The position numbers and the translations under genes are program-made. The notes under the pieces were generated by a model that did no database searches, was not told where the DNA came from, and saw only the letters and a program-made list of their open reading frames with translations. From assembly GCF_027595985.1 (NCBI RefSeq), contig NC_073305.1, forward strand, positions 122,263,739 through 122,327,738: a stretch of 64,000 nucleotides of DNA. Direction: 5' to 3'. This document shows, piece after piece, positions 22,085-33,754 of the stretch (positions are counted from its first letter, which is position 1; every line of letters begins with the position of its first letter). The stretch comes from Sorex araneus (taxonomy: Eukaryota > Chordata > Mammalia > Eulipotyphla > Soricidae).

Positions 22085-22514
22085 TGTTTTTATATAAATC
22101 CTGTTTTTTTTTCTCTGTAATGATTAATTAGGTACACATATATCTGTATCCTCCTCACCTTGTCAAAATTCTCACTTTCTTCAAGGAAATGTTTTGTTTT
22201 TGTCACGATAACTTGGAAATTTTAGGTGAACAAGCAGTAGAAGCTGGCCTAAATCAATTACATCATCTCTATTGCTACACTACCACATTCTGAATGTAGA
22301 ATTTTCACGTCTAGGTGTTGCACAGATATCAAAGTTCTTCAAAGTTTGAATGAGCATGTGATTTGACCATTTGCAGAAATAAGCAGACAGGTAGATCAAT
22401 AATTCCTGTCCTCCAGTTTTCTCATGGAATTGAAAAAATGATTTATGAAAAAATTCCAAAATAATGCAATTTTGAAATCTGTGTGTCTTTTCCCAAAATT
22501 TTAATGTTTTCTTT
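22085..22514 (+). other. MANEA intron 1, unassigned
   Basis: No recognised feature. Confidence 0.4.
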
Positions 22515-22702
22515 TTAAAATTTTTATTTGTTGGTGTTTAGGCCACACCCCAATGGTGTTTAGGCCACACCCCAATGTGCTCAGGTCTTACTCCTGGCTC
22601 TGCACTCAGGGGACCATATTGGGTACTAGGGGTCAAACCTGAGTAGTCTGTGTACAAGACAAGCGCCCTACCTTCTATGTATATCCTATTTTTCTAGCCC
22701 CA
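22515..22702 (-). repeat. SINE family A, minus strand
   Basis: Reverse-complement A element with a 22-bp tandem duplication ('ggtgtttaggccacacccca' repeated) at about 22534-22577. Confidence 0.75.
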
Positions 22703-22899
22703 GATTGTAGTATTATACTACATTTGTTTTACCATCACACAGAAAACACACTTAAGTGTTTGTTATGTCTAATTATACATATGCACTTTACATGTATAGA
22801 CATGCATAGAATGAGTAGATAATCTGATCCTGAACATGCATTTGTGTATATTTATATACACTTTATATATTGTTTAATGTTTCTTTATGAGATAGATTC

Positions 22900-23077
22900 C
22901 ATTTTTTTTTAATTGAATCACCTTGAGAAACAGTTACAAAGCTGCTCATGGTTGGGTTTCAGTCATACAATGTTCCAACACCCAATCTCCACCAGTGTAC
23001 ATTTACCACCACCAATGTCCTAGTTCCATCCCCACTCCCCCCAGCCCTCAGCCTTCAGCCTGCCCCTATATTAGGCA

Positions 23078-23147
<70 letters not shown>

Positions 23148-23500
23148 CCCCCTGCACCTTCTTTTGGGTATTATGGTTTGCAATACAAGTACTAAAAGGT
23201 TTTCATGTTTGTTCCTTTACCTACTTTTAGCATGCAGTTCTTATCCAGAGGATCATTTTTAGCTATCATTGTCAGAGTGTTCCCTTTTCTTTCCCAACTG
23301 CCTTCTCCCCCAGCACTTGAGGCAACCTTCCACCTATGGACCAATCCTCCTGGCCCTTGTTTCTACTATCCCTGGGTATTAGTATCATTTAATTTTTTTT
23401 TTAATATCCCACAAATGAGTGCAATCATTTTATATCTGTCCCTCTCCTGTCTCAGTTCACTTACCATGTCCATCCATTTAAAGCAACAAATTAACATCTT
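22900..23500 (-). repeat. L1 3'UTR, antisense
   Basis: Antisense L1 3' end ('aatgttccaacacccaatc', 'caccagtgtacatttacca') through 3'UTR to 'cttaccatgtccatccattt'. It contains the TC microsatellite; Ser/Leu-repeat open frames here are artefacts. Confidence 0.75.
23082..23145 (+). repeat. (TC)n microsatellite
   Basis: About 32 dinucleotide units inside the antisense L1 3'UTR. Confidence 0.95.
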
Positions 23501-23655
23501 GGACGGAGGTTTACTGTGGGTGAGTACAAGAGGCAGTGCTCTGAGACTAGCCCTGCCTCAGTGCTTAGGACTGATCCTTTGTAGTACCTAGAGCACAGCA
23601 TTGGTGCCAGGGATTAGATCCAGTTAGCTGCATGCAAAGCAAGTTCTTATTAAAC
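23501..23655 (-). repeat. Old SINE, minus strand
   Basis: Degenerate reverse SINE ending 'gctgcatgcaaagcaagt'. Confidence 0.45.
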
Positions 23656-24007
23656 TTTTACCATTTAATGTTATGGGCAATTCTTACTTAATTGAGTTCT
23701 TATGGTAGTTGCCAAATGGTGATATTCTAATTCCATTATTTTATGTGAGTTTATTAATTGGCAGATTCTTGGCAGATTTTTACTCACTGTGTTGATGCTG
23801 AAGTTGTCTAGATTTAGTCCATGGCTGCTCCTTCGAACAGGCTCCTGTGACCTGTGGACATGCTTTACGTTTTGAGTGCTTCCTTACTTTGTAGCAAGCT
23901 TTTCCGTTTTTCTTGTACTTTCCCATCAGTCTTGGAATCAGCAGTTCTCTAAAGAGCCAGGTTCCTTTAAATTCAGAGGGGTGTTTAAAATGCCAAAATG
24001 TTGGCAT

Positions 24008-24150
24008 GAGCCTTTTTTTTTTTGTCTTGTTCCTAGCTCTGTGCTCAGGCTCACTCTTGTCAGGGCTCAGAAGACTTTATGCAGTGCTGGGGATTGAGTA
24101 CAAGTCAGTTGCATGTAAGACAGCATGTGAGATATTGCCTGACAATATCT
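24008..24150 (-). repeat. Old SINE, minus strand
   Basis: T-run followed by 'agctctgtgctcagg...gggattgagtacaagtcag', a diverged reverse SINE. Confidence 0.5.
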
Positions 24151-24419
24151 GTTGTACTCTCTGACGCAGGTATGTTTGTTGCTACCAGGGTTTCTTTGGT
24201 TCTGGTCATTCAGCAGACAAAGGTAGGAAATAATGCGAAAATGTACCTACATTTGTATGCAGTACACCCATTTATTACCTATTCAAAGCAACACACCTCT
24301 ACTGATACTGCCAATAGCTATCTGACAGCATGTTTTAGTCTAGTCTCCCACTTCATTTATAATACTTTTCTTCTTTTTTTGTCACTGCAAATCCTGAGCC
24401 GCATTTTCTAGCATACAGC

Positions 24420-24760
24420 GTTATTTGCTTGCTGCTTTGTTGGGTGGGGTGGTTGTGGAGGGCTGAGCTCCAAGCTGTGTTCCAGAGACCTTAGTACCCT
24501 CGTAGCATAGTCCTACCTGAGTGGGAAATTGAATGCTCAAACTAGGCAAGCTGCAGGTGGGGCCACTTGGGGAACTTCGGGCTGCAAGTGGTGGGGCTCC
24601 ATGCACTGCTTGGGCAACTCCATGCTCTGTCTAGGCAAGTTGGTGGTCCCTTTGCTGTGTGCTCCCCCGATGGCTATACCTGGCCAGGGTTGGAGAGGGG
24701 CTTGTGCCAAGGATTGAATTTGCCACTGGATCCCTTATTCACTTCACTTTTGGGATGCAC
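24420..24760. other. GC-richer block of unknown origin
   Basis: About 340 bases of GC-rich sequence with loosely repeated 'aggcaag...tggtgg' and 'ccatgc' motifs in intron 1. Open frames overlap in several registers and none looks protein-like. Confidence 0.3.
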
Positions 24761-24979
24761 TAAAGCATTTTAAGATTTGCTGATCTGTACCATTGCATAG
24801 AACTTAGTAGCTAGAGTATAGCAGTTAATGTTTATTTCATATGTAAACTATCACATGATTCAAAAAGATGAACTGTGCAAGAAACTATGTTCATTGTAGA
24901 CCCACTCATTCCTCCAATCCTGCTCCCCCATTTTTATCCTCCAAAATTTGCTACCCTTTTCCTCCTTACCTCATTAGAT

Positions 24980-25132
24980 TTTTTTTTGTTTGTTATTGGG
25001 CTACAACACCTTGCAGTGCTCAGGGTTTATTTGTGGCTCTGCTCAGAGATCACTGGCTCTGGGGACCATATGTGATTTATGTGCAGGGCAAGTGCCTACA
25101 TGCTATACATGCTATGCTTCTTTCCAGCCCCC
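24980..25132 (-). repeat. A-related SINE, minus strand
   Basis: T-run, then 'gggctacaacaccttgcagtg' body, ending 'ctttccagcccc'. Confidence 0.6.
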
Positions 25133-25900
25133 TCATTAGATTTTTACATATTTGTCTTGAGTTTTTGTGTACTAGATGAAACACGTTACACTATGTAAAT
25201 ATGGACTATATATATATATGTATATATATATATATTACATTCCTTTTGTCTTTTTTTTTGCTATGGTAGACATAAAATTACATTGTCTTTTCAAAGAATG
25301 CTACTTTACTTTTCAGTCGATTTTTGCAGTCACAAACAGTGCTATTCATAAATTGATCTATTTGTGTTTGTGAATTTTCACATCTACCTGTATCTTCATC
25401 TGTTCCTTAAAAAAAATCCCTTGGGGTGAATAAATAATTTCTTTATTAAGATCTATTGTGTTGGTCTGCCACTGCTGAAATCTTTCCCAAATAATTTGTT
25501 TGAAAATGTCTTTATTTTGCTTTTACTTTGACATAGATGTCTTGATTTCTGTATTGACGATTATTTTCTTTCATCACCTTTTATATTCTTCCTTTAATTT
25601 GTTTCAACAAAGCCAATTATTGTTCCTTTTCTCAGTTCTTTATATTATAGAGTATATTGGTTCCACTAATTGGAACCAATTAGTTCCAATTTCCAGGGTC
25701 ATTTTCTCTCTTTTCCCTGCCAGTGTATAAAGACTTTTGTATTTCTTAAAGAGTTTCCTTAAGCCCTTAGTTCATATGATATTTCACTCCCTTATGGGTC
25801 TTCATTTCTCTTTTTTTTAAATTTTTCTTTGAGTTGTTTGCATGTTTTCCTTCTTTTTCCCCATGGACTCTATGCACTTTAAGCATAAAAACTATGTTTT
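25133..25900 (+). other. MANEA intron 1, unassigned
   Basis: AT-rich with a short (TA)n at 25207-25235; no feature recognised. Confidence 0.4.
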
Positions 25901-25902
25901 AG

Positions 25903-26080
25903 GAACTGGGAAAACAGTTTAGCATGTAATACACTTACTTTGCATGTCACTGAACCAGTTTTGAACCCCATTTTTACAGCCTATGTGGTACCCTGAACAC
26001 TGCCCGGTGTTATTCCTGAGCACAGACCATGAATAAGCCCTGACGATCATTGGGTCTGACCCATAAACCAAACCAAAGTA
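25903..26080 (+). repeat. Old A-related SINE
   Basis: Diverged head and the 'cctgagcacagaccatgaataa...gggtctgacccataaa' 3' end. Confidence 0.6.
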
Positions 26081-26970
26081 GAATTATAAAACTGTGTCTT
26101 TTTAATCAGTTTAACACGTGAGGTGCAGAACTTAGTATTATTCTCCGGAATTCATATAACTGAATTATGTATCTTTTACTTTCATTTTACTTCATTGGGA
26201 AGAACATCACCTGGGTTCATAAGCCCCCAGAGCTTATAGGGCTGACCCTTATTTTAAAGAGTTATTTTATACAAACATTCAATGTTAGCATTTTTGCCAA
26301 ATAGCTTTCTAATAAGACAGTTTTCAATAAAAAGTAGATTAAGTATTTTGTTCATGTACACATGTATCAAATTTTACATGTATATTAAACATTATGATAC
26401 CATTTTAGAAGCATTAAATTGATGTTTATTACCTCTTTTCAATAAGATTTTCAAAGTTAAAAAATAAGATCTTTTGAATTGGGAGTTTCTGATTTGTGCT
26501 CTTTTTTTCCTGCTCTGTTCTTTTTCTTATTTGATTTCTTTTCAGAAATGTCATTAACATTGATTATTATTATTATTTTGTGAAGTCATTTCTTTAATTA
26601 AAAGCAGTGCATTGAAATCCCCTTAGTCTTAGGCTTTATTGTACTCCTAAGTATTTCCTTTTTGAACTTTGAACCTTCATTTTCTTTATATTTGTAAAAT
26701 TTTACGAGTCATTAAATATTCCCTCCCTATATTGATACATCCAACTTCTGTCCGAATAGTGAAACTAAAAATATTAATCATCATGTTTATCTAAAAAATG
26801 TAATTGTGATATCCCCATATATAGATTCTGCGGCAGACAACAGTACTTGGTGATCTACTTAATGCACTTAAAATTTTTTCAAAGTAGTAAAGTTTATGGA
26901 TCTTCATTTTGAATAAATTAGAAAATACTACTGATACCACTTACTAATTATTGTTTTCAATGAATTGCAG
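26081..26970 (+). other. MANEA intron 1, 3' end
   Basis: Unassigned AT-rich sequence ending in the splice acceptor TTGCAG at 26965-26970. Confidence 0.5.
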
Positions 26971-27008
26971 ATAACCATTTACCATTTTGGAATTCAAAGT
27001 ATGTCATC
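26971..27008 (+). other. MANEA: MANEA 5'UTR part of exon 2
   Basis: 38 bases between the acceptor AG (26969-26970) and the start codon. An upstream ATG at 27001 opens a 24-codon frame that overlaps the MANEA start in another frame and ends at TGA 27073-27075. Confidence 0.7.
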
Positions 27009-27552
27009 ATGGCAAAGTTTCGAAAAAGGAATTGCATCATTTTGTCATTTTTTATTTTATTTATTTTCTGCTTGATGATGGGTTTAAAAATGCTGAGACC
27101 AAATAAAGGTACTTTGGGAGATCCTTTTGGACTTGACCTCCTTCCAGTTTTCAGTAAACGGACATCTCATGTGAAAAAAGTTTTTTATTCCCAAAAGAGT
27201 GACAAAATCAACATTGAAACAAATACTGAGAATTTAAAAGGCGTTGAAGTTGTTGTGAAAGATTCTAAAGCCTCTGAACCTTACCTGGAAGAACAGTCAC
27301 CTCTGAATTACTATTTACATGTGTTTTACTATAGCTGGTATGGAAATCCACAATATGATGGTAAATATGTACATTGGAACCACGCAATCCTGACGCATTG
27401 GGACTCAAGCATAGGTGATAATTATCCACAGGGGAAACACAGTCCTCCAGAAGACATTGGCTCTAATTTTTACCCTGAATTGGGAAGTTACAGCTCTCGA
27501 GATCCTTCTGTCATTGAAACCCACATGAAACAAATATCCTCAGCTTTGATTG
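27009..27552 (+). CDS. MANEA: MANEA exon 2: start, membrane anchor and N-terminal GH99 part
   Basis: MANEA is the Golgi glycoprotein endo-alpha-1,2-mannosidase (GH99). It cleaves within glucosylated mannose branches of N-glycans and so offers a glucosidase-independent trimming route. This exon encodes residues 1-181 plus one base. The start ATG has A at -3 and G at +4. Residues 1-8 are basic and about 9-26 form a hydrophobic signal anchor, giving a type II Golgi membrane protein. A variable stem follows to about residue 95. The catalytic domain begins with His-Val-Phe-Tyr-Tyr-Ser-Trp-Tyr-Gly. The exon ends ATT G/gtaatt (phase 1) at 27552/27553. The stem diverges most from human MANEA, the catalytic part little. 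The reading frame past 27552 is intronic. Confidence 0.95.
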
Positions 27553-28149
27553 GTAATTATTTTATTTGTGTGTATTTTATACTTAGAAATACATATGTGT
27601 TTATCTAGATATATACATATTAAAATGTATAGAGCAGTAAATTACTCAGTAATTTCATATTGTTTCTAATTTTAACTTATAAACTTCAGTGCATATGTTT
27701 TTCTTCATTTAACTTAGAAAAGGAGAGGTATCATTTTAGACTTTCTGTTGAAGTTACATTAATTCATAATACAGGATTCAGGTGTACATCATTAGGAGTT
27801 AGTATAAATTACATTAAATGGAACACTAATTTACATCTTTTCCCATATATTTCATTCCTTTAAACCAATTTACTAAATCTTGTTCTCCTATCCATTGTGA
27901 TGTGATTTGGTTTATAGTCTGAAATTTTATTTTATTTTGTTCATTTTGTTTCTTTATAAACCACTTATTAGTAAAAAACATACTCTATGCATAAAATCTA
28001 GGACTGTCATACTACAGATGACAGAATTTTATACTTTATTTTATTTTTTAAGCAGATTTGTGTTCCTTTGTATGTTTATTTTACATCATCTTGATCTAAT
28101 CATCCTGTTGATGTATGCTAAAGTACTACTCAGATCTTATCTATTACTA
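27553..28149 (+). other. MANEA intron 2, 5' part
   Basis: AT-rich intron sequence; open frames lack protein character. Antisense L1-like sequence may begin near 27.9 kb. Confidence 0.4.
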
Positions 28150-29000
28150 ATGGTGCAGCAGTGAACATGGGGGTTGCTTATATCTGTACAATTTTTTTTT
28201 TTTGTATTTTCAGGTAAATTCCCAAATGTAGGACAACTGGATAGTATACTATTTCTAATGTTAATGTGTTAATTTTTTTGGTTTTGGGGCTACACTTGGA
28301 AATACTTAAGGATTATTCCTAGTTGTGCTCTCAGGAATTACTCCTGTCAGTGCTCAAGAGGATCATATGGGCTGCTGGGGATCAAACCCGGGCTGGAAGC
28401 GTGCAAGGCAAGCGCCCTACCTGCTGTACTATCTCTCTAGCCCCTCTATTGTGAGAGAAATTTCCATATTTTTTTCTTATAATGCCTGCACCAATTTATA
28501 TCCCACAAGTAATCTACAAGGGTTTCCTTATATACTAAACAGGGTTCGGTGTACATGCAGTCTGTCTGTTCTCTTCAGCTTTTGTGGCTTCTTGTCTTTT
28601 AGATAATAGTGATTCTTCCAAGTCTGGGATGATATCTTATCTAATGTTGACTTAATCTTTCTGAATAACAAAAGATGATGAGTATCTTTTTCATATTCCT
28701 TTGGCCTTCTCTCCTCTCTAAAATGTCTATTTCGCTAGTTCCTCCACATTTTGATTTGAGTTACTTATTTTAATGTTTTCTATATTTTATGGTTTGGGTT
28801 CTAACATAAAATTCATTTTGAGTTAACTTTTGCTCATCATGTGAAAGTGTGATCTGACCCTTTTCTCCTCCTCCTCCTCCCCCTCCTCCTCCTCCTTCTC
28901 CTCATTATTATTTCGGCAAATTCTGACCCTTTTGTTCTTTTCACTTTTAGGGACCTTTTTGATATGAATGTCATTCCTTTGTTACTATGCCATATAACTT
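28150..29000 (-). repeat. Old L1, antisense, interrupted by a SINE
   Basis: Antisense L1 motif 'ggtgcagcagtgaacatggg' and following sequence, resuming after the SINE at 28445. A (TCC)n run lies at 28861-28904. Confidence 0.55.
28272..28444 (-). repeat. SINE family A, minus strand
   Basis: Reverse A element from 'gggctacacttgg' to 'tatctctctagcccc'; moderately diverged. Confidence 0.75.
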
Positions 29001-29289
29001 ATACGTTATTTCATCTTTGTTTTGGTGTGGTTACTTCTGTTTCATCTCTGTATTTATTTCTGCTTCGTCTTTGAGTTCACCAGTTTGATTTTGGCTTACT
29101 CTTTTGTGCTCTGGAGCCCCCTTTTTTTTTTTTTTATTTAACCACTGTAGTCCTTGGTTCTATTATATTTGTCTGGACTTCTCTTAAACTTTCCCTCATT
29201 CTTTTTCTCTTTCTCTGTCTTTGTTGAAGCTCTCTTTCATCGATCTCTTCATTTCACTGAGTATCAATTTATTGGACTATTGGTTTTTC
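29001..29289 (-). repeat. Possible antisense L1, ORF1-proximal
   Basis: T/C-rich sequence between the L1 remnant and the GC-rich block. An L1 origin is suggested mainly by context. Confidence 0.3.
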
Positions 29290-30650
29290 AGGTAATCTAA
29301 ACTTGAGTGTGCCTAGTCAATAGCCAGCTGGGATTGTGCAGTTGTTACTGCTCATAGCACTGAGGTTTAGTGGCCTGGGGGTGACTGGATGATTCACGTT
29401 TGTGAATGTTCAGACTCGCCTGTTTCTTGAAATTCCAGGTACCAAGTACCTCACTCTCTGTCGTGAAGGATACGGGGAGTCTGGTACTGGGGGGCTTCAC
29501 ATTCCGTAACACCTGGTCATCTCTGGTGCACATTTGAGACCTGGCAATAACAGTAACTCATAGGCATGTGTGCTTATTTCCCGCTGTAGCACTGAGTTTC
29601 AGCGAACCTGGACAATGGCTGGGAGTTGTTGTTGTGAGTGGCAGGCTCTGACTCTATCAGCATGAACCAAAAAGCCGTTGGCAGCAACCAGGACCTCTAT
29701 ATTCTCAAGTGTCTGACTGCTGCTTAAAGTGCCAACAACATGCAGATCTGGGCAGCAGCTGAGGAGACCATGTTAGATCAGATCTGAAATTAGGCCGAGC
29801 TCTCAGCTCTGTGCAACAGAACACACAGTGAGGTACAGGCAGGAGGTGGAGTATAATTGGCTGCCCGACACATAAGGAACAGCCAGGGCATTGCTAGCAC
29901 AAGTCCCGGAGGGCATGTTTGTGCCAGTGTAGAGCAGCTCGAAACAACCATCCGGTGAGTGCCTTTATGGCTGTCCAGTGGTGGCCACATGCTGGATTCC
30001 CAGAATGGGAGTGTTGAGCAGCCGCTTTGTCACCGGCCCTGGAGAACTGGACAGTGGTTTGGGAGTATGTAGGGGGAGCTACAGAAGCACGTGGGGCTGG
30101 CCCAGTGCTCCGTTCACTGCAGGGAGTTTCTGGGTGCCAGTATTCAGCGGCCTTCCACAGATCCTGGATGGCCGGGCCCCTAGAGACCCATGCAGTGCTC
30201 AGAATGCTGGGTTTGGAGGCACATTCTTTAGTGTCCTGACCTTCATGCCCTGTCGTTTCTAGGACTCCAGTAACTTACGAAGTAGCTGTATGGCCGTGGT
30301 TGCTGTCTTCAGTCGTGCTGGATTCAAGGGGAGGCTATGGCCTGAGAGCCAGCAGGGGACAGCACTGTGATGCTAGTAGAGTTCAGAGATGGGCTGGCCC
30401 TGAACCTGCAGGGGCGTGTCAGCGTGTAGGCTCTCTTTGGCCACGCAGCTGAGCACCATTAGTCTCCCAGGGTATGGCTGGCTTGCTGGTAGTCATTTTC
30501 TCCGCATCCAGATTGCTGTGCTGGGTGGAGCTTCCCTCGGGTATTTGCTCTTAGGGTTTGTTGCAGTGGTGAGTGAAAACCAAAGTAGTGTCCACCAGTG
30601 ATGCCCGCCAGTGATGCCCTCAGTCATGGTGCGGTCTCCAGCTCCTCCCC
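29290..30650 (-). repeat. GC-rich block, possible antisense L1 5'UTR
   Basis: About 1.36 kb of GC-rich sequence inside intron 2, unlike its surroundings and without a credible open frame. It lies beyond the 5' side of an antisense L1 (28150-29000), where a long GC-rich L1 5'UTR would be expected. I cannot confirm this by homology. The alternatives are a conserved regulatory region or a retrocopy of a non-coding RNA. Confidence 0.35.
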
Positions 30651-30775
30651 TCTCCTCCACTCCTCTTACCTTGCCCCTTCCCTCTCTCTCTGCTCCCCCT
30701 CTTTCCTCTCTTGTCTCTTCTCCCTTTCCTCCTCCTCCTCCTCTCTCCTCTCTTACTCTCCTTCCAGCCCTGGAA
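30640..30775 (+). repeat. Polypyrimidine (CTCC)n-rich tract
   Basis: Almost pure C/T sequence with repeated 'ctcctc' units; the opposite strand yields a spurious Glu/Arg/Gly-rich frame. Confidence 0.85.
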
Positions 30776-31589
30776 TTAAGCACAAGAAGCCATGAAATAC
30801 AGGAAGTGTAGTTCACAGCAGTTGCCATACATACTTTTGTCCTGTTTGGGGCCCACACCGGCAATAGACAAGGAATCACACACTCCTCAACCTTTGGAGC
30901 TGCCTCTCAGGCCTTAAAAATTTTTAAATTTTAAATTGCCTATTCAGTAATTTTAGCATTTTTTTTTAAATCTCGGTTCCATTCTGTTGATTTTTGTTTG
31001 TTTCCTAGCAAAACTATTTTTCTTGCTTTTTTATGTGCCTTAGCATTTTTAAACTAAAGTGCGCTTTTCTATGTAATTTAAATGGTGCTCAGATTTGAAG
31101 AAGGACTTACCTCTTTTTTTTTCTCTATCTTTAGTTTGAAAGAATATGTCAGTGTTTGAAATCATGTGAAATAATGTCATATTGCCCTGGTACATGACAG
31201 GGCATAGCCATGTGCTTTTGTGGGCTGCCTTGCAGCATATATGCATGTATTATAAGGACCACAAATACCATTGAGGACTTTTTTCCCTTTTACTTGAAGA
31301 ATCTATTGACTAATTTGGTTATTAGTACCATTTTCTAGTGACATTTCTTTATATTGGTATCTTAGGTTATATTTCTTAAGTATATTTATGTACATTATAT
31401 GTTATTTATCATATATAATGATACTACAAATTACTTGATTTAAATGGTATCCTCTTCAGTTATTTTACTGTTGTCTGCTTAAGTGGTTTTGCTAATCTGT
31501 CAGTTGAAAGTAGTAGTACAAGAAGAAAATTTCTTCACTTTCTTAAATCATCTGATAAAATTTAATGAACCATACAAAAATTTCACATA
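30776..31589 (+). other. MANEA intron 2, unassigned
   Basis: Possible SINE scraps near 30850-30920; otherwise nothing recognised. Confidence 0.35.
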
Positions 31590-32450
31590 ACTATTTATAA
31601 AATGGTATATTATACAACAATAAAAGTAATGAACTGTCATACTCCAAAATAAATAAAAGGACTTAGTAAATAAAAGTACATAGTGCTAAGTAGAAGATAG
31701 TAGCCTGAAAAAAGTTATTTAGAAGAATATATTATGATTACATGGTGCATTCTGGAAAAAGCAAAACTACTTAGGGAGTAAACCAAATCAGTCAAGTGCC
31801 ACTGGAGTTGAGGAGGAGAAAGAGGAGGAGTGAAAATTAATAGGTGGAGGAGAAAATTTAGTAAAACTGGTCTGTATGATACTGTAGTGGTAGCAGCATA
31901 CATGATGCTATATATTTATCAAACTCCAAAAACAAAAAAAAGAGTAGTTACTCTAAGAAAAACTGTGGGCTCTGGTTAATAATTATTTATCAATATTATT
32001 TTATCATTATAGTAAATGTAACCTCCGTAGCTTGCCAGGCTCTCTGAGAGGAGCAGGGGAATCGAACTTCAGTTGGCTGCCTGCAAGGCAAATGCCCTAC
32101 CGCTGTGTTATCGCTCAAGCTATTGAGAGTATCTCGCCCGCACAGCAGAGCCTGGCAAGCTACCAATATGTGTGTTCAATATGCCAAAAACAGTAACAAC
32201 AAGTCTCAAGATGGAGGTGTTACTAGTGCCCGCTTGAGCAAATTGATGAGCAACGGGATGTCAGTGACAGTGACAGTGACAGTAAATATGCCAATATTGA
32301 TGAAAGATATGCATAACTGAAAAACGTATGTGGCATGGAACCTGGTGTATTGGCAGGTAATACCCAGAGACTGTACTTTCTTTGTAGCTTTTCTCTGAAC
32401 CTAAAATTTACTCTAAAATGTAAAATCTATCGATTGAAAGATAGTGATAT
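31590..32450 (+). repeat. Old L1 fragment, sense, split by SINE B
   Basis: L1-type 3' motifs 'catggtgcattctggaaaaa' before the SINE and 'cttttctctgaacctaaaat' after it indicate one old element interrupted at 32017. Confidence 0.5.
32011..32287. mobile_element. SINE family B with inverted head (second case)
   Basis: AGTAAAT at 32011-32017 and 32281-32287 flanks a B element. About 32023-32120 (head and first body part) is inverted and 32121-32280 is in + orientation. In sense the parts are contiguous at 'ctac-gag/gagagtatc', with a few bases of shared sequence at the junction. The tail is (GACAGT)n, not poly-A. Confidence 0.7.
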
Positions 32451-32647
32451 CCAATAAAGAATTCATATATATGTATACATATATATGTTTAATATGTGTA
32501 GTACAAATTCCCAAGTCTCATGAAACCTTAATAAAATTAAAAAAACACTTTAAGAGAATGTTTCCTTTTTAATATTAACAGTTTAGTTTAAGAATACCTA
32601 ATAGTCATTTCTGTTTCTGTACTAATTCTTTTCTTTGTTCTTATTAG

Positions 32648-32757
32648 GCGTTTTAGCTCTCTCTTGGTACCCACCTGACACAAGTGATGAGAATGGATTA
32701 CCTACTGATAACTTGGTACCAACTATTTTGGATAAAGCTCATAAATATAACCTGAAG
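32648..32757 (+). CDS. MANEA: MANEA exon 3: GH99 core
   Basis: The 110-base exon follows the acceptor 'cttattag' and ends AAG/gtattt (phase 0). It completes Gly182 from exon 2 and encodes residues to Lys218. The conserved Leu-Ser-Trp-Tyr-Pro-Pro and Asp-Asn-Leu-Val-Pro-Thr-Ile-Leu-Asp segments form part of the GH99 barrel. Upstream and downstream phases match exactly, which identifies it despite its short length. Confidence 0.93.
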
Positions 32758-33039
32758 GTATTTTGTTGTCTTTAATTGAAATATATGTATTTGATGGATA
32801 GCCTTACATTACTTTTAGATGTGCAACATAGTGTTTTCATAAGTACTTATTTTTAAATGATTATCATAGTTAGCCTTATTAATATACATCACCATATATA
32901 ATTATAGATTTTGTTTTCTTGTGATGAACACTTTTAATACTCTCTTAGTAATTTTCAAATATACAAATAGCATTGTAAACTAGTGTGACCATGCTTTGAG
33001 TTACATCCCCAGAATTTACTTTATAACTGAAAATTTGAA
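32758..33039 (+). other. MANEA intron 3, 5' end
   Basis: AT-rich; nothing recognised. Confidence 0.4.
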
Positions 33040-33390
33040 CCTTTTTTTCCTTTGGTTTGGGGTCATATCTGGTGGTGATTGGGAGAACTTGGGTCCCTGT
33101 GATACCCAGGATAAGATTCAGGGCCTCTACATTGAAAACTATGTATGCTGTACCCTGTTGAGTTGTCTGTCAGGGCCCTTTTACCTTTATTTGCAGTTTC
33201 TTGCTTGTGAGAACCTAAACATAGTGGGGCTGGGAGGTGGGGCAGGGATACCCCTGGCAGTGCTAAGGGACCACCAGGTTTATACTGGGCAGTACTCAAA
33301 TGACCATGCTATGCTAGATAAGATGTACAGGGCCTCACACCTACACATTAGGTATTATTGTACTTTGAGCCACACATCTGGTCCTGGAAA
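33040..33390 (-). repeat. Old SINE-like segment(s), minus strand
   Basis: SINE-body phrases ('ggtttggggtcatatctgg', 'cctggcagtgctaaggga') recur twice, suggesting two old reverse copies. The 134-codon open frame here is not a gene. Confidence 0.45.
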
Positions 33391-33754
33391 TGTATTTTAA
33401 CCATCTTCACCCATTTCACCCAGGTTCTCACCTTTTTTCTTCTTGTATCTCTATGCTAAGTAAACTTATTTAACTGTCTACTAGGAAGAACCTAAGAATA
33501 GTTTCAAGAGTATGAAATCTAAATCCAAAAAAACTTTCAGTTTTACCGCTTACAAATTAGGTATATAAATTTTGTGACTTTGAATCCCATTATCTCAATA
33601 GGAAATATATACTAATTATATATTATATATAAATATATATGAAATATATACAAAATACTAGGTGACTGCATGCTTATTAGTGACTAGCAAAGAGTGAGCA
33701 TTATAGAAGTACAATAAGCAGAGTGTTTTTGCTTAGATAATTTACTAAATGCTA
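33391..33754 (+). other. MANEA intron 3, unassigned
   Basis: AT-rich with (TATA)-type runs at about 33600-33655. Confidence 0.4.

Noticed and set aside
22923-23262. Open frames with long Ser-Leu repeats
   Set aside because: Translation of the (TC)n microsatellite in an antisense L1 3'UTR.
29978-30879. Several 60-128 codon frames in the GC-rich intronic block
   Set aside because: They overlap on both strands with no recognisable protein; the Glu/Arg/Gly-rich one mirrors the pyrimidine tract.
33063-33400. 134-codon + frame and 78-codon - frame in MANEA intron 3
   Set aside because: Both lie in old reverse SINE sequence.
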